Source of the DNA: Oscillospiraceae bacterium
GTDB lineage: Bacteria; Bacillota; Clostridia; Oscillospirales; Oscillospiraceae
Direction of reading: 5' to 3'
Assembly: GCA_021768185.1 (NCBI GenBank)
Contig: JAETNP010000046.1
Location: 1 to 39,453 of the forward strand
Length of the DNA stretch: 39,453 nt
In this document: positions 32,827 through 39,453 of the stretch, piece after piece
How the letters are laid out: every line of letters begins with the position of its first letter
How positions within the stretch are numbered: the stretch's first letter is position 1
Translations under genes and position numbers: made by a program
Notes under the pieces: model-generated
Databases searched by the model: none
Told to the model about the DNA's origin: nothing
Seen by the model: only the letters and a program-made list of their open reading frames with translations

Positions 32827-32855
32827 TTCCCATTTCTTTGTGGATGTGGTATACT
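32827..32855 (+). promoter_or_regulatory. Promoter of proBA
   Basis: TATACT (32850-32855) is clear; the -35 candidate TTCCCA (32827-32832, spacer 17) is weak. It abuts the divergent sigma promoter back to back, so the two polymerases may compete. Confidence 0.5.
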
Positions 32856-32885
32856 GTGCATAAACATACCGATGAGGTGAGCCAT

Positions 32886-33659
32886 ATGAGAATTGTCATC
32901 AAGCTGGGGACTTCCACCCTGACCCACGCCACGGGAAAGCTGAACATCCGGCGGGTGGAGCTGCTGTGCAAGGTCATGAGCGACTTGAAAAACGCGGGGC
33001 ACGAGCTGGTGCTGGTGTCCTCCGGGGCCATCGCCATGGGGGTGGGGAAGCTGAACCTGACCAAAAAGCCCTCCGACATCCCCACCAAGCAGGCCCTGGC
33101 CGCCGTGGGCCAGTGCGAGCTGATGTATATATATGACAAGCTGTTCTCCGACTACCACCACACGGTAGCCCAGATCCTCCTTACCGGGTCCGACGTGGAG
33201 GACCCTCAGCGCCGGGAGAATTTCCACAACACCATGTCCCGGCTGCTGGAATTGGGTGCGCTGCCGGTCATCAACGAGAACGACACCGTGGCTACCGCCG
33301 AGATTGCCGTGGGGGACAACGACACCCTGGGGGCCATCGTGGCGGTGAACGTCCAGGCGGACCTGCTGGTGCTTATGAGCGACATTGAGGGGCTCTACAC
33401 CGCCGATCCTCGGAAGGACCCGTCCGCAGGTCTCATCCGCGAGATCCGGGAGCTGACGCCGGAGGTCCTGGCCCTGGCCGGGGACGCGGGCAGCGCTCTG
33501 GGCACCGGCGGCATGGTGACCAAGCTCCGGGCCGCGGGGATGTGCATGGCGGCGGGCTGCGACATGATCATCACCAACGGCCAGCGGCCGGAAGATCTGT
33601 ACGCTATCGCGGAGGGACAGCAGGTAGGAACCCGCTTTTTTGCGAAAAAGGAGGCATAA
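32886..33659 (+). CDS. proB: Glutamate 5-kinase
   Basis: A 257-aa amino acid kinase that phosphorylates glutamate, the first step of proline synthesis. Motifs: VIKLGTSTLT at the N-terminus, VSSGAIAMG, NENDTV and GDNDTLGA, and the C-terminal GTGGMVTKL. The RNA-binding-like PUA domain of longer ProB proteins is absent, as in other short versions. The start at 32886 follows GAGGTGA; an upstream in-frame ATG lies before the promoter. The stop codon is 3 bases from proA. Confidence 0.95.
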   Translation: MRIVIKLGTSTLTHATGKLNIRRVELLCKVMSDLKNAGHELVLVSSGAIAMGVGKLNLTKKPSDIPTKQALAAVGQCELMYIYDKLFSDYHHTVAQILLTGSDVEDPQRRENFHNTMSRLLELGALPVINENDTVATAEIAVGDNDTLGAIVAVNVQADLLVLMSDIEGLYTADPRKDPSAGLIREIRELTPEVLALAGDAGSALGTGGMVTKLRAAGMCMAAGCDMIITNGQRPEDLYAIAEGQQVGTRFFAKKEA

Positions 33660-33662
33660 AGC

Positions 33663-34919
33663 ATGACAACTTTACAGATATTGCAGGCCGCCCAGTCGGC
33701 CCGCCCGGCATTGCTGCAGGCGGACACGGAGCGGAAAAACGCCGCTCTGCGCGCCATGGCGGACAGCCTTTGGGAGGACCGCGCCGCCATTCTCGCGGCC
33801 AACGCCCTGGACATGGAGGCGGCCCGAGGGCACATCAGCGAGGTCATGCTGGACCGGCTGGCCCTGACGGAAGACCGGATCGCCGCCATGGCAGAGGGTG
33901 TGCGGCAGGTGGCCGCGCTGCCGGACCCGGTGGGCCGGACCCTGCGCACCGTGGAGCGTCCTAACGGATTGACCATCCGCCGGGTGGCCGTACCCATGGG
34001 GGTGGTGGCCATCATCTATGAGAGCCGGCCCAACGTCACCTCCGACGCGGCGGCGCTGGCGCTGAAGAGCGGCAATGTGTGCGTCCTCCGGGGCGGCAAG
34101 GAGGCCTTCCGCTCCGCGGGCGCCATTGTCGAGGCCCTGCGGAAGGGCCTCGGAAAGGCGGGCCTGCCCCGGGAGGCGGTGAGCCTCATTCAGGACACCA
34201 CCCGCCAGAGCGCCAACGAGCTGATGCGGGCCGTGGGGCTGGTGGACCTGCTGATCCCACGGGGCGGCGCGGGACTCATCCGCTCCTGCGTGGAGAACGC
34301 CCTGGTTCCCTGCATCCAGACCGGCACCGGCATCTGCCACGTGTACGTGGACCGCGACGCGGATCTGGAGATGGCCCTGAACATCATCGACAACGCCAAG
34401 ACCAGCCGTCCCAGCGTGTGCAACGCGGAGGAGGTCTGCCTGGTCCACCGGGATATCGCGGAGCGGTTCCTGCCCATGCTGCAAAAGCGGCTGGCGGAGG
34501 ACCGGGCAGCCAAGGGTCTGCAGCCGGTGGAGCTGCGTCTGGACGAGCGCGCCGCCGCGATCATCAGCGGCACGCCGGCGGGGGAAGCGGACTTTGACAC
34601 GGAGTTCCTGGACTACATCCTGGCGGTAGGGGTGGTGGACAGCGCGGACGCCGCCGCCGCCCATATCTCCGCCCACTCCACCGGCCACAGCGACTGCATC
34701 GTCACCGCCAGCCGGGAGACGGCGGAGCGGTTCATCACCCTGGTAGACAGCGCGGCGGTGTATTGGAACGTGTCCACCCGGTTCACCGACGGCGGGGAGT
34801 TCGGTCTGGGCTGCGAGATGGGCATCTCCACCCAGAAGCTCCACGCCCGGGGCCCTATGGGGCTGGAGGAGCTGTGCTCCTATAAGTATGTGATTACGGG
34901 GGACGGGCAGATTCGATAA
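33663..34919 (+). CDS. proA: Glutamate-5-semialdehyde dehydrogenase
   Basis: A 418-aa aldehyde dehydrogenase-superfamily enzyme that reduces glutamyl 5-phosphate with NADPH. Motifs include [26 protein letters not shown], and the catalytic cysteine in RPSVCNAEE (about residue 257). The C-terminal [19 protein letters not shown] segment is typical. It is translated with proB and ends at a clear terminator. Confidence 0.96.
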   Translation: MTTLQILQAAQSARPALLQADTERKNAALRAMADSLWEDRAAILAANALDMEAARGHISEVMLDRLALTEDRIAAMAEGVRQVAALPDPVGRTLRTVERPNGLTIRRVAVPMGVVAIIYESRPNVTSDAAALALKSGNVCVLRGGKEAFRSAGAIVEALRKGLGKAGLPREAVSLIQDTTRQSANELMRAVGLVDLLIPRGGAGLIRSCVENALVPCIQTGTGICHVYVDRDADLEMALNIIDNAKTSRPSVCNAEEVCLVHRDIAERFLPMLQKRLAEDRAAKGLQPVELRLDERAAAIISGTPAGEADFDTEFLDYILAVGVVDSADAAAAHISAHSTGHSDCIVTASRETAERFITLVDSAAVYWNVSTRFTDGGEFGLGCEMGISTQKLHARGPMGLEELCSYKYVITGDGQIR

Positions 34920-34937
34920 ACGCGGAAATTCCTGAGA

Positions 34938-34964
34938 GGGCCGGCTTACGCCGGCCCTTTTTTT
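34938..34964 (+). terminator. Terminator of proBA
   Basis: GGGCCGGC and GCCGGCCC enclose TTAC and are followed by seven T. Confidence 0.93.
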
Positions 34965-34966
34965 GC

Positions 34967-34995
34967 TTTACAGCTTATCCCGACTGTGATATAAT
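34967..34995 (+). promoter_or_regulatory. Promoter driving queT through repeat copy A
   Basis: TTTACA (34967-34972) and TATAAT (34990-34995) with a 17-base spacer, directly after the proBA terminator. The predicted leader to queT is about 280 bases and includes all of repeat copy A. Confidence 0.75.
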
Positions 34996-35036
34996 GCCTC
35001 CCGACTGGTTTCCACACCCAGTCCAAGCGCGGGGGC

Positions 35037-35200
35037 ACTTTTTCTTGAAAGAAAAAGTACCAAAAAGAACTTGGGCGGCGCGTGCGCCGCCGGACCGGTC
35101 GTTGGGCGAAGCCCAATGACGGTCCCTCGAGACTAAACAAATTGCAGTTCTAAGATTTATGCCTGGTTACGTTACTGCACTTTTAATCGAGAAATAGTAT
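35037..35200 (+). repeat. Copy A of the MITE-like repeat, split by a 54-nt double hairpin
   Basis: Hairpin ACTTTTTCTT/AAGAAAAAGT (35037-35058), then CAAAAAGAACTT. At the point where copies B-D have about five bases, A has a 54-nt insert (35073-35126) made of GGCGGCGC/GCGCCGCC and a longer stem around TTGGGC/GCCCAA. The common body then resumes with TCGAGACTA and ends with TCGAGAAATAGTAT at 35200. The remaining bases 35201-35282 hold a stem, TACCGGGC/GCCCGGTA, and an A-rich stretch. Confidence 0.85.
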
Positions 35201-35282
35201 TATCCCGCGTTCGTTCGGCTGTACCGGGCTGGCGGGCCCGGTATGGACCGTTCTCTAAACAAAAAATGGAGGTATACCCAAA

Positions 35283-35792
35283 ATGAAAACAAAACTCGAT
35301 GTCCGCCAGATCACCTTTGCCGCCCTGGTGGGGGCGCTGTACGTCACCCTCTGTTACTTCGGGAACATCTTCGGCCTGAACTTCGGCATCTTCCAGTGCC
35401 GCTTCGCCGAAGCGCTGACCGTACTGCCCTTCCTGTGCCCCACCGCCGCGTGGGGACTGTTCGCCGGGTGCATCCTTTCCAATCTTCTCAGCCCTTACGG
35501 CCTGCCGGACCTGATCTTCGGCTCCCTGGCCACGCTGGCCGCCGGTCTGCTGACGGCCCGGTGCCGGAGCAAGTGGATCGCTCCCCTGCCGCCGGTGATC
35601 TGCAACGGCCTGATCGTGGGTGCCCTGCTGGCCTGGTCCGAGACGGGCTTTACCGCCGCCTTCCCCGGCACGTTTGCATTCAATGCCCTCTCCGTGGGCG
35701 GCGCGGAGCTGCTGGTGTGCTACGTGCTGGGCCTGCCTTTGCTGGAGGTGCTGGACCGGAGCCGGGTGCTGCCCCGCCAGGCGGCGGAATAA
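35283..35792 (+). CDS. queT: QueT-family queuosine-precursor transporter subunit
   Basis: A 169-aa hydrophobic protein of the QueT family, the substrate-specific (S) component of an energy-coupling-factor transporter for a queuosine precursor such as preQ1. The N-terminal DVRQITFAALVGALYVTL helix and the conserved FGIFQCRFAEALTVLPF segment are characteristic; about six helices are expected. It would use a shared EcfA/EcfT module encoded elsewhere. TGGAGG lies ten bases before the ATG. Many queT genes are preceded by a preQ1 riboswitch; I see a hairpin and an A-rich stretch but no convincing consensus match. Confidence 0.9.
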   Translation: MKTKLDVRQITFAALVGALYVTLCYFGNIFGLNFGIFQCRFAEALTVLPFLCPTAAWGLFAGCILSNLLSPYGLPDLIFGSLATLAAGLLTARCRSKWIAPLPPVICNGLIVGALLAWSETGFTAAFPGTFAFNALSVGGAELLVCYVLGLPLLEVLDRSRVLPRQAAE

Positions 35793-35852
35793 TGATAACA
35801 GCAAAACAATTTTGACAGAGGGCCAAAATCACAGCCGGAAGCGGAGGAGAAA

Positions 35853-37655
35853 ATGATGGAACTGATGAAGCGGAAAGACGTCCCGGCGGAGCTGACCTGG
35901 GACCTGACGGCGATCTATAACGACGAGGCGAAGCTGACCGCCGATATGGAAGAGATCCGGCGGTTGACGGATGAGATCGAAAAAAACTGCAAGGGCAGGC
36001 TGGATACTGCGGAAAACATCCAGACCTGTCTGGACAAGTTCCGGGAATTGGAGCAGCTGCGGATCTTTGCGGCAAATTACTGCAATCTGGCGGCCTCCGT
36101 GGACTATGGCGACGCCGCTCTCCAGGAGCGGGATGAGGCCTTTTCCCGGCTGGACGCCCAGGTGAGCAGCCGCCTGAGCTTCATTGACAGCGAGATCATC
36201 GCCCAGGATGAGGCCCTGCTGCGGGAGGCCATTGCCCAGGGCGGGCCCAACCAGCCCTATCTGGAGGACCTGCTGCGGCAGAAACCCTACCAGCTTCAGC
36301 CGGAGACCGAGCGGGTCCTGGCCGCCCTGCGTCCCGCCGTCAACGCGCCTTACCAGATCTACAACATGGCCAAGCTGGCGGATATGAAGTTTCCGCCCTT
36401 CCAGGCCGAGGGTGAGGAGCACCCCCTGGGCTATTCCCTCTACGAGGACAAATATGAGTACGACCCCCGCACCGAGGTGCGCCGGGAGGCGTACAAGGCG
36501 TTCTATGGAAAGCTCCGGGAGTATGAGAACGTCACCGCCGCCGCCTATCAGGCCAATGTGCAGAATGAGAAGATCATCGCGGACCAGCGGGGGTACAAGT
36601 CCGTGTTCGACTATCTGCTGTTCTGGCAGAAGGTGGACCGGAGCATGTATGACCGGCAGATCAACCTCATTATGGAGAAGCTGGCCCCCCACATGCGGAA
36701 ATACGCGGGACTCCTGCAGAAGATCCACGGTCTGGATAAAATGACCTATGCGGACCTGAAGCTGCCGGTGGACCCGGGCTATGTGCCGCCGGTGACCATT
36801 GAGGAATCCCGGAAGTATATTACCGAGGGTCTCTCCGTCATGGGGGAGGACTATCAGGAGATGATCCGCGCCGCTTACCGGGAGCGCTGGGTGGACTTTG
36901 CCCAGAATCAGGGCAAATCCACCGGCGGCTTCTGCGCCAGCCCCTACGGCAGTCACTCCTTTATCCTCCTGAGCTGGCATGGGCAGATGAGCGACGTGTT
37001 CACCCTGGCCCACGAGCTGGGTCACGCGGGCCATTTCAAGGCCTGCAACGCCGCGCAGTCCGTCTTCGGCACCAATGTCTCCACCTACTTTGTGGAGGCT
37101 CCCTCCACCATGAACGAGCTTCTGCTGGCCCACTACCTGCTGAAAACCAATCCGGACAAGCGCTTCCGCCGGTGGGTCCTCAGCAATATGGTGGGGAACA
37201 CCTATTACCACAACTTCGTCACCCACCTGCTGGAAGCCGCCTATCAGCGGGAGGTGTACAAGATCGTGGACGCCGGCGGCGGCGTTCAGGCGGAGACGCT
37301 GGATCGAATTATGAAGGAAACCCTGGAGAAGTTCTGGGGAGACGCCGTGGAACTCACCGAGGGCGCGGAGCTGACCTGGATGCGCCAGCCCCACTACTAC
37401 ATGGGCCTGTACTCCTACACCTACAGCGCGGGCCTCACGGTGGCCGCCCAGGTGTGCAAGCGCATTGAAACCGAGGGTCAGAGCGCCGTGGAGGATTGGA
37501 AGCGGGTCTTGGCGGCGGGCGGCACCAAAACGCCCCTGGAGCTGGCCCGGATGGCCGGTGTGGATATCTCCACCGACGCCCCCCTGTTGGACACCATTGA
37601 GACCATCGGCAGCTGCATCGACGAGATCTGCCGTTTGACGGAGGAACTGGCGTAA
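35853..37655 (+). CDS. pepF: Oligoendopeptidase F (M3 family)
   Basis: A 600-aa cytosolic zinc metallopeptidase that cleaves short peptides. The HExxH zinc motif is in LAHELGHAGH (about residue 388), and the third ligand glutamate is expected in FVEAPSTMNE about 25 residues later. Flanking segments YYHNFVTHLLEAAY and RQPHYYMGLYSYTYS are typical of PepF. GGAGGAG lies 3 bases from the first ATG (35853) and 6 from the second (35856), so the real start may be the second. The gene follows queT by 60 bases and may share its transcript. Confidence 0.94.
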   Translation: MMELMKRKDVPAELTWDLTAIYNDEAKLTADMEEIRRLTDEIEKNCKGRLDTAENIQTCLDKFRELEQLRIFAANYCNLAASVDYGDAALQERDEAFSRLDAQVSSRLSFIDSEIIAQDEALLREAIAQGGPNQPYLEDLLRQKPYQLQPETERVLAALRPAVNAPYQIYNMAKLADMKFPPFQAEGEEHPLGYSLYEDKYEYDPRTEVRREAYKAFYGKLREYENVTAAAYQANVQNEKIIADQRGYKSVFDYLLFWQKVDRSMYDRQINLIMEKLAPHMRKYAGLLQKIHGLDKMTYADLKLPVDPGYVPPVTIEESRKYITEGLSVMGEDYQEMIRAAYRERWVDFAQNQGKSTGGFCASPYGSHSFILLSWHGQMSDVFTLAHELGHAGHFKACNAAQSVFGTNVSTYFVEAPSTMNELLLAHYLLKTNPDKRFRRWVLSNMVGNTYYHNFVTHLLEAAYQREVYKIVDAGGGVQAETLDRIMKETLEKFWGDAVELTEGAELTWMRQPHYYMGLYSYTYSAGLTVAAQVCKRIETEGQSAVEDWKRVLAAGGTKTPLELARMAGVDISTDAPLLDTIETIGSCIDEICRLTEELA

Positions 37656-37786
37656 ACAGGGACCCGAAAGTCCGCAGCCAGGCGACGTGGGCAGGACTGA
37701 TAAACATTGTAGGCTCCGAGCCGAAGAAATGATGTTCAGCGAACGGATATGTAATAGAAATTACCTGAAAATCAATTCTGACAATG

Positions 37787-37819
37787 AGAGGCTGTCACGT
37801 ATTTTACGTGGCAGCCTCT
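37787..37819. terminator. Hairpin between pepF and the converging MerR gene
   Basis: AGAGGCTGTCACGTA pairs with TACGTGGCAGCCTCT (one G-T pair) around TTT. It lies between two converging genes. It is itself flanked by a wider 10-bp inverted repeat, TTCAGCGAAC at 37735-37744 and GTTCGCTGAA at 37824-37833. Confidence 0.65.
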
Positions 37820-37839
37820 TATTGTTCGCTGAAAGCTAT

Positions 37840-38661
37840 TTATTGGAATTTTACTGGTATCTCAATCTGCACGAGAGCGTCCTCCGCCCGGTCGATCACA
37901 TTTTCATTGATAATGACTTCATATGAGAACCCCGATAACGCAAGGCCACGTTCTTCGACATAATCAAATATCCTTTGGTAGCTCAGCACGGAACTTTCCG
38001 CCGCATCCCTATAAAATGCCCGTACATAATCCCCGGCAGGTTGTATGTGCAGTCCATCTTTCTTTATGGGAAATGGAATTTCAATAAAAAGTTTGGAGTA
38101 GTCCTCAAAGTCACCGCTTTGCAGGCTATTTACTGCAATCATCGTCCCGTAAGAAGCATCATGCAGACGGCGAAGCTGGTATTTTTTCGTTTCAGCAGTA
38201 ATCATCTCTGCCTGCTTATCAAACGTAGTTTCCCGGTTGATGTCTACGGTAACTAAACTGCGCTCCTTCTTTTGTACAATGCTGATTTCCGATAAGTCCA
38301 TCGTCAATAGCGTCTGCATGTTCTGGCGATGGTACGACAGCATTTTTCGAACTGCTCTCAGATGTGCCATATTACGGTCCAAATCATCAATTTTCTCCTG
38401 CAGAAGCTGCTTCATGCTGGCGGCGGAACGGTTTTTCATAAATGCCTTGATTTCATCAATCGGCACATCCAACTCCCGCAGCAGCAGGATGGTTTCCAGA
38501 ATGGCGCTCTGATAGTAGCTGTAATATCTGTATCCGTTTTCGGGATGGATAAATGATGGATGAAAAAGTCCGATTTCATCGTACCACATCAGAGTTTTCT
38601 TATTGATGCCATGCAGAGCCGCAAATTGACCGATTGTGAGCAATTTATTTTTCTTCTCCAT
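37840..38661 (-). CDS. MerR-family regulator with GyrI-like ligand-binding domain
   Basis: A 273-aa regulator of the BmrR/multidrug-sensing type. The N-terminal winged helix (LLTIGQFAALHGINKKTLMWYDEIGLFHP) is cited by its ends LLTIGQFAAL and LMWYDEIGL; a coiled dimerisation helix covers about residues 75-125, and an effector domain of the GyrI type fills about 125-273, including the KKDGLHIQPAGDYVRAFY segment. It is divergent from a MATE transporter gene that has a MerR-style promoter. Base composition and codon choice (AAA, ATA, TTA, many A/T third positions) differ sharply from the GC-rich genes to the left, suggesting horizontal acquisition. Confidence 0.88.
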   Translation of the reverse strand: MEKKNKLLTIGQFAALHGINKKTLMWYDEIGLFHPSFIHPENGYRYYSYYQSAILETILLLRELDVPIDEIKAFMKNRSAASMKQLLQEKIDDLDRNMAHLRAVRKMLSYHRQNMQTLLTMDLSEISIVQKKERSLVTVDINRETTFDKQAEMITAETKKYQLRRLHDASYGTMIAVNSLQSGDFEDYSKLFIEIPFPIKKDGLHIQPAGDYVRAFYRDAAESSVLSYQRIFDYVEERGLALSGFSYEVIINENVIDRAEDALVQIEIPVKFQ

Positions 38662-38676
38662 TTTTCAAAACACCTC

Positions 38677-38707
38677 TTGACTGTACAGTTGCTGTACGGA
38701 TTATGAT
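38677..38707 (+). promoter_or_regulatory. MerR-type promoter of the MATE gene with a 19-bp spacer and operator
   Basis: TTGACT (38677-38682) and TATGAT (38702-38707) are 19 bases apart, the over-long spacing activated by MerR-family proteins through DNA distortion. The spacer contains the perfect palindrome GTACAG-TTG-CTGTAC (38683-38697). It lies between the divergent merR-like and MATE genes. Confidence 0.85.
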
Positions 38708-38750
38708 AACTCCTATACAATCGAAAAACAAGCAAAAAAGGAGAATGATG

Positions 38751-39359
38751 ATGGAAAATCAAAATGCTTATGACAAGCCGGTCACATTGAGGAATATCCT
38801 CAAATTCGCAGTCCCTACCATTGCAATGTCTGTCTTTATGTCTTTCTACACAATGGTTGACGGACTGTTCGTGTCAAACCTGATTGGTACAAGCGCACTG
38901 TCTGCAATCAACCTGACGGCCCCGGTGATTCAAGCGGTAACCGCCATTTCCACCATGCTGGCAACTGGCGGAAGTGCGGTCATCATGAAAAAAATGGGCG
39001 AGCAAAAGCCCAAAGAGGCCAAGGAAGATTTTACGTTCCTGATTTTGGTGAACGTGGCCGTTGGCCTGGTCATGACGATACTCGGTTACTCCCTGATGGA
39101 AACCATCTTCGGGAGCATGGGGCTGTCCCCGGAGGTCGCGGACTACTGTACCTCGTATCTCAGCCGCTATCTTCTCTTTACCATCCCCATCCTGCTGATG
39201 AACAATTTCACCCTCTATATGATCGCCTCTGAAAAGGCCACCCTATCCCTGATTTGTTCCGTGTCAGGCGGTGTGCTGAACATTGTGCTTGACTATGTAT
39301 TTATCGGCCTTCTGGATATGGGAATCAGCGGTGCGGCCATTGATATGCTCCCTCTATGA
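38751..39359 (+). pseudogene. MATE-family efflux transporter, truncated by an IS element
   Basis: The remaining ~196 residues are the N-terminal half of a MATE (multidrug and toxic compound extrusion) antiporter; full-length members have about 450 residues and 12 helices. Recognisable segments are AVPTIAMSVFMSFYTMVDG and ISTMLATGGSAVI, and about six helices are present. The reading frame is normal to about GISGAAI and then enters the IS end (IDMLPL, stop at 39359). Three consecutive ATG codons follow AGGAG; the third (38751, spacing 7) is chosen. The product is probably non-functional. Confidence 0.85.
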
Positions 39360-39453
39360 GAGACAGTGAAAAATAAAACTGTCCTCATGGAGGGAGCATC
39401 GTTATGTCGAGGAACAAGAGATTAGGACCTGAAGAAAAAGTAAATATTGTGCG
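39341..39453 (+). mobile_element. Left end of an IS element (probably IS3 family), cut by the window edge
   Basis: The MATE frame breaks off near 39340, where TGATATGCTCCCTC begins. A large inverted repeat follows: 39345-39366 pairs with 39379-39399 with one mismatch and one extra base, around a 12-nt loop. A transposase frame opens right after. The left boundary is inferred from where MATE similarity stops; no target duplication can be checked because the right end is outside the window. Confidence 0.75.
39404..39453 (+). CDS. Transposase N-terminus (IS3-type OrfA-like), partial
   Basis: The first 16 complete codons encode MSRNKRLGPEEKVNIV, which fits the start of the helix-turn-helix OrfA of IS3-group transposases (an R/K-rich lead followed by PEEKxxIV). 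The RBS GGAGGGAG lies within the right arm of the terminal hairpin. The frame runs off the end of the window. Confidence 0.6.
   Translation, partial: MSRNKRLGPEEKVNIV

Noticed and set aside
35201..35282. preQ1 riboswitch in front of queT
   Set aside because: A stem and an A-rich stretch are present, but I could not match the conserved core of preQ1-I or preQ1-II. Left as an open question, not called as a feature.
37656..37735. Possible structured RNA just after pepF (GGAC/GTCC and AGTCC/GGACT pairings)
   Set aside because: The stems are short and I could not match any known riboswitch core; probably the pepF trailer or insertion border.
37687..37926. Short plus-strand frame after pepF
   Set aside because: It runs across the terminator hairpin and antisense into the end of the MerR gene, with no ribosome binding site.

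Overview
The window reads as chromosome of a GC-rich, anaerobic Gram-positive bacterium, most likely a Clostridia member of the Oscillospiraceae type (Flavonifractor/Lawsonibacter/Intestinimonas-like). Pointers are strong AGGAGG ribosome binding sites, TTGACA/TATAAT promoters, an electron-bifurcating NfnAB, split transketolase, rpsF-ssb-rpsR, IreB, QueT and proBA without a PUA domain. This placement is inference; no rRNA or tRNA gene is present to confirm it.

Layout. 1-9.5 kb is housekeeping: a YitT/YczE-type membrane protein, an Xaa-Pro peptidase, NfnAB, an IMP dehydrogenase, a CsoR-type metal sensor with a His-rich tail, and a HAD/MBL hydrolase pair with a small membrane protein. 9.5-27.0 kb is a continuous minus-strand catabolic region. 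Read in transcription order it encodes type II (archaeal-type) GAPDH, archaeal-type PGK, split transketolase, a LarA-family racemase, malic enzyme, IolE, IolB, IolD, IolG, and then, behind its own promoter and a palindromic operator, a fused permease, an ATPase and a lipoprotein binding protein. A DeoR-family regulator and a PHP-domain protein are divergent at 27.2-28.7 kb. 28.8-37.7 kb is housekeeping again (trmB, rpsR-ssb-rpsF, ireB, an ECF sigma factor with its partner, proBA, queT, pepF). From about 37.7 kb the base composition drops: a MerR regulator and a MATE efflux gene follow, and the MATE gene is cut off by the left end of an IS element that runs off the window.

How it may work. IolG, IolE, IolD and IolB cover the first four steps of inositol breakdown, but the kinase, aldolase and semialdehyde dehydrogenase (IolC, IolJ, IolA) are absent. 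In their place lies an archaeal-looking triose-phosphate module plus a nickel-pincer racemase and malic enzyme. The fused permease resembles the sugar-phosphate importer AfuB. The cluster may therefore be an undescribed route for a cyclitol, possibly a phosphorylated one.

The second notable feature is a modular intergenic repeat family. Seven copies of an ATACTTTTTCTT-type hairpin are present, four of them carrying a shared ~116-bp body with imperfect terminal inverted repeats (MITE-like). They sit tightly between stop codons and the next gene.
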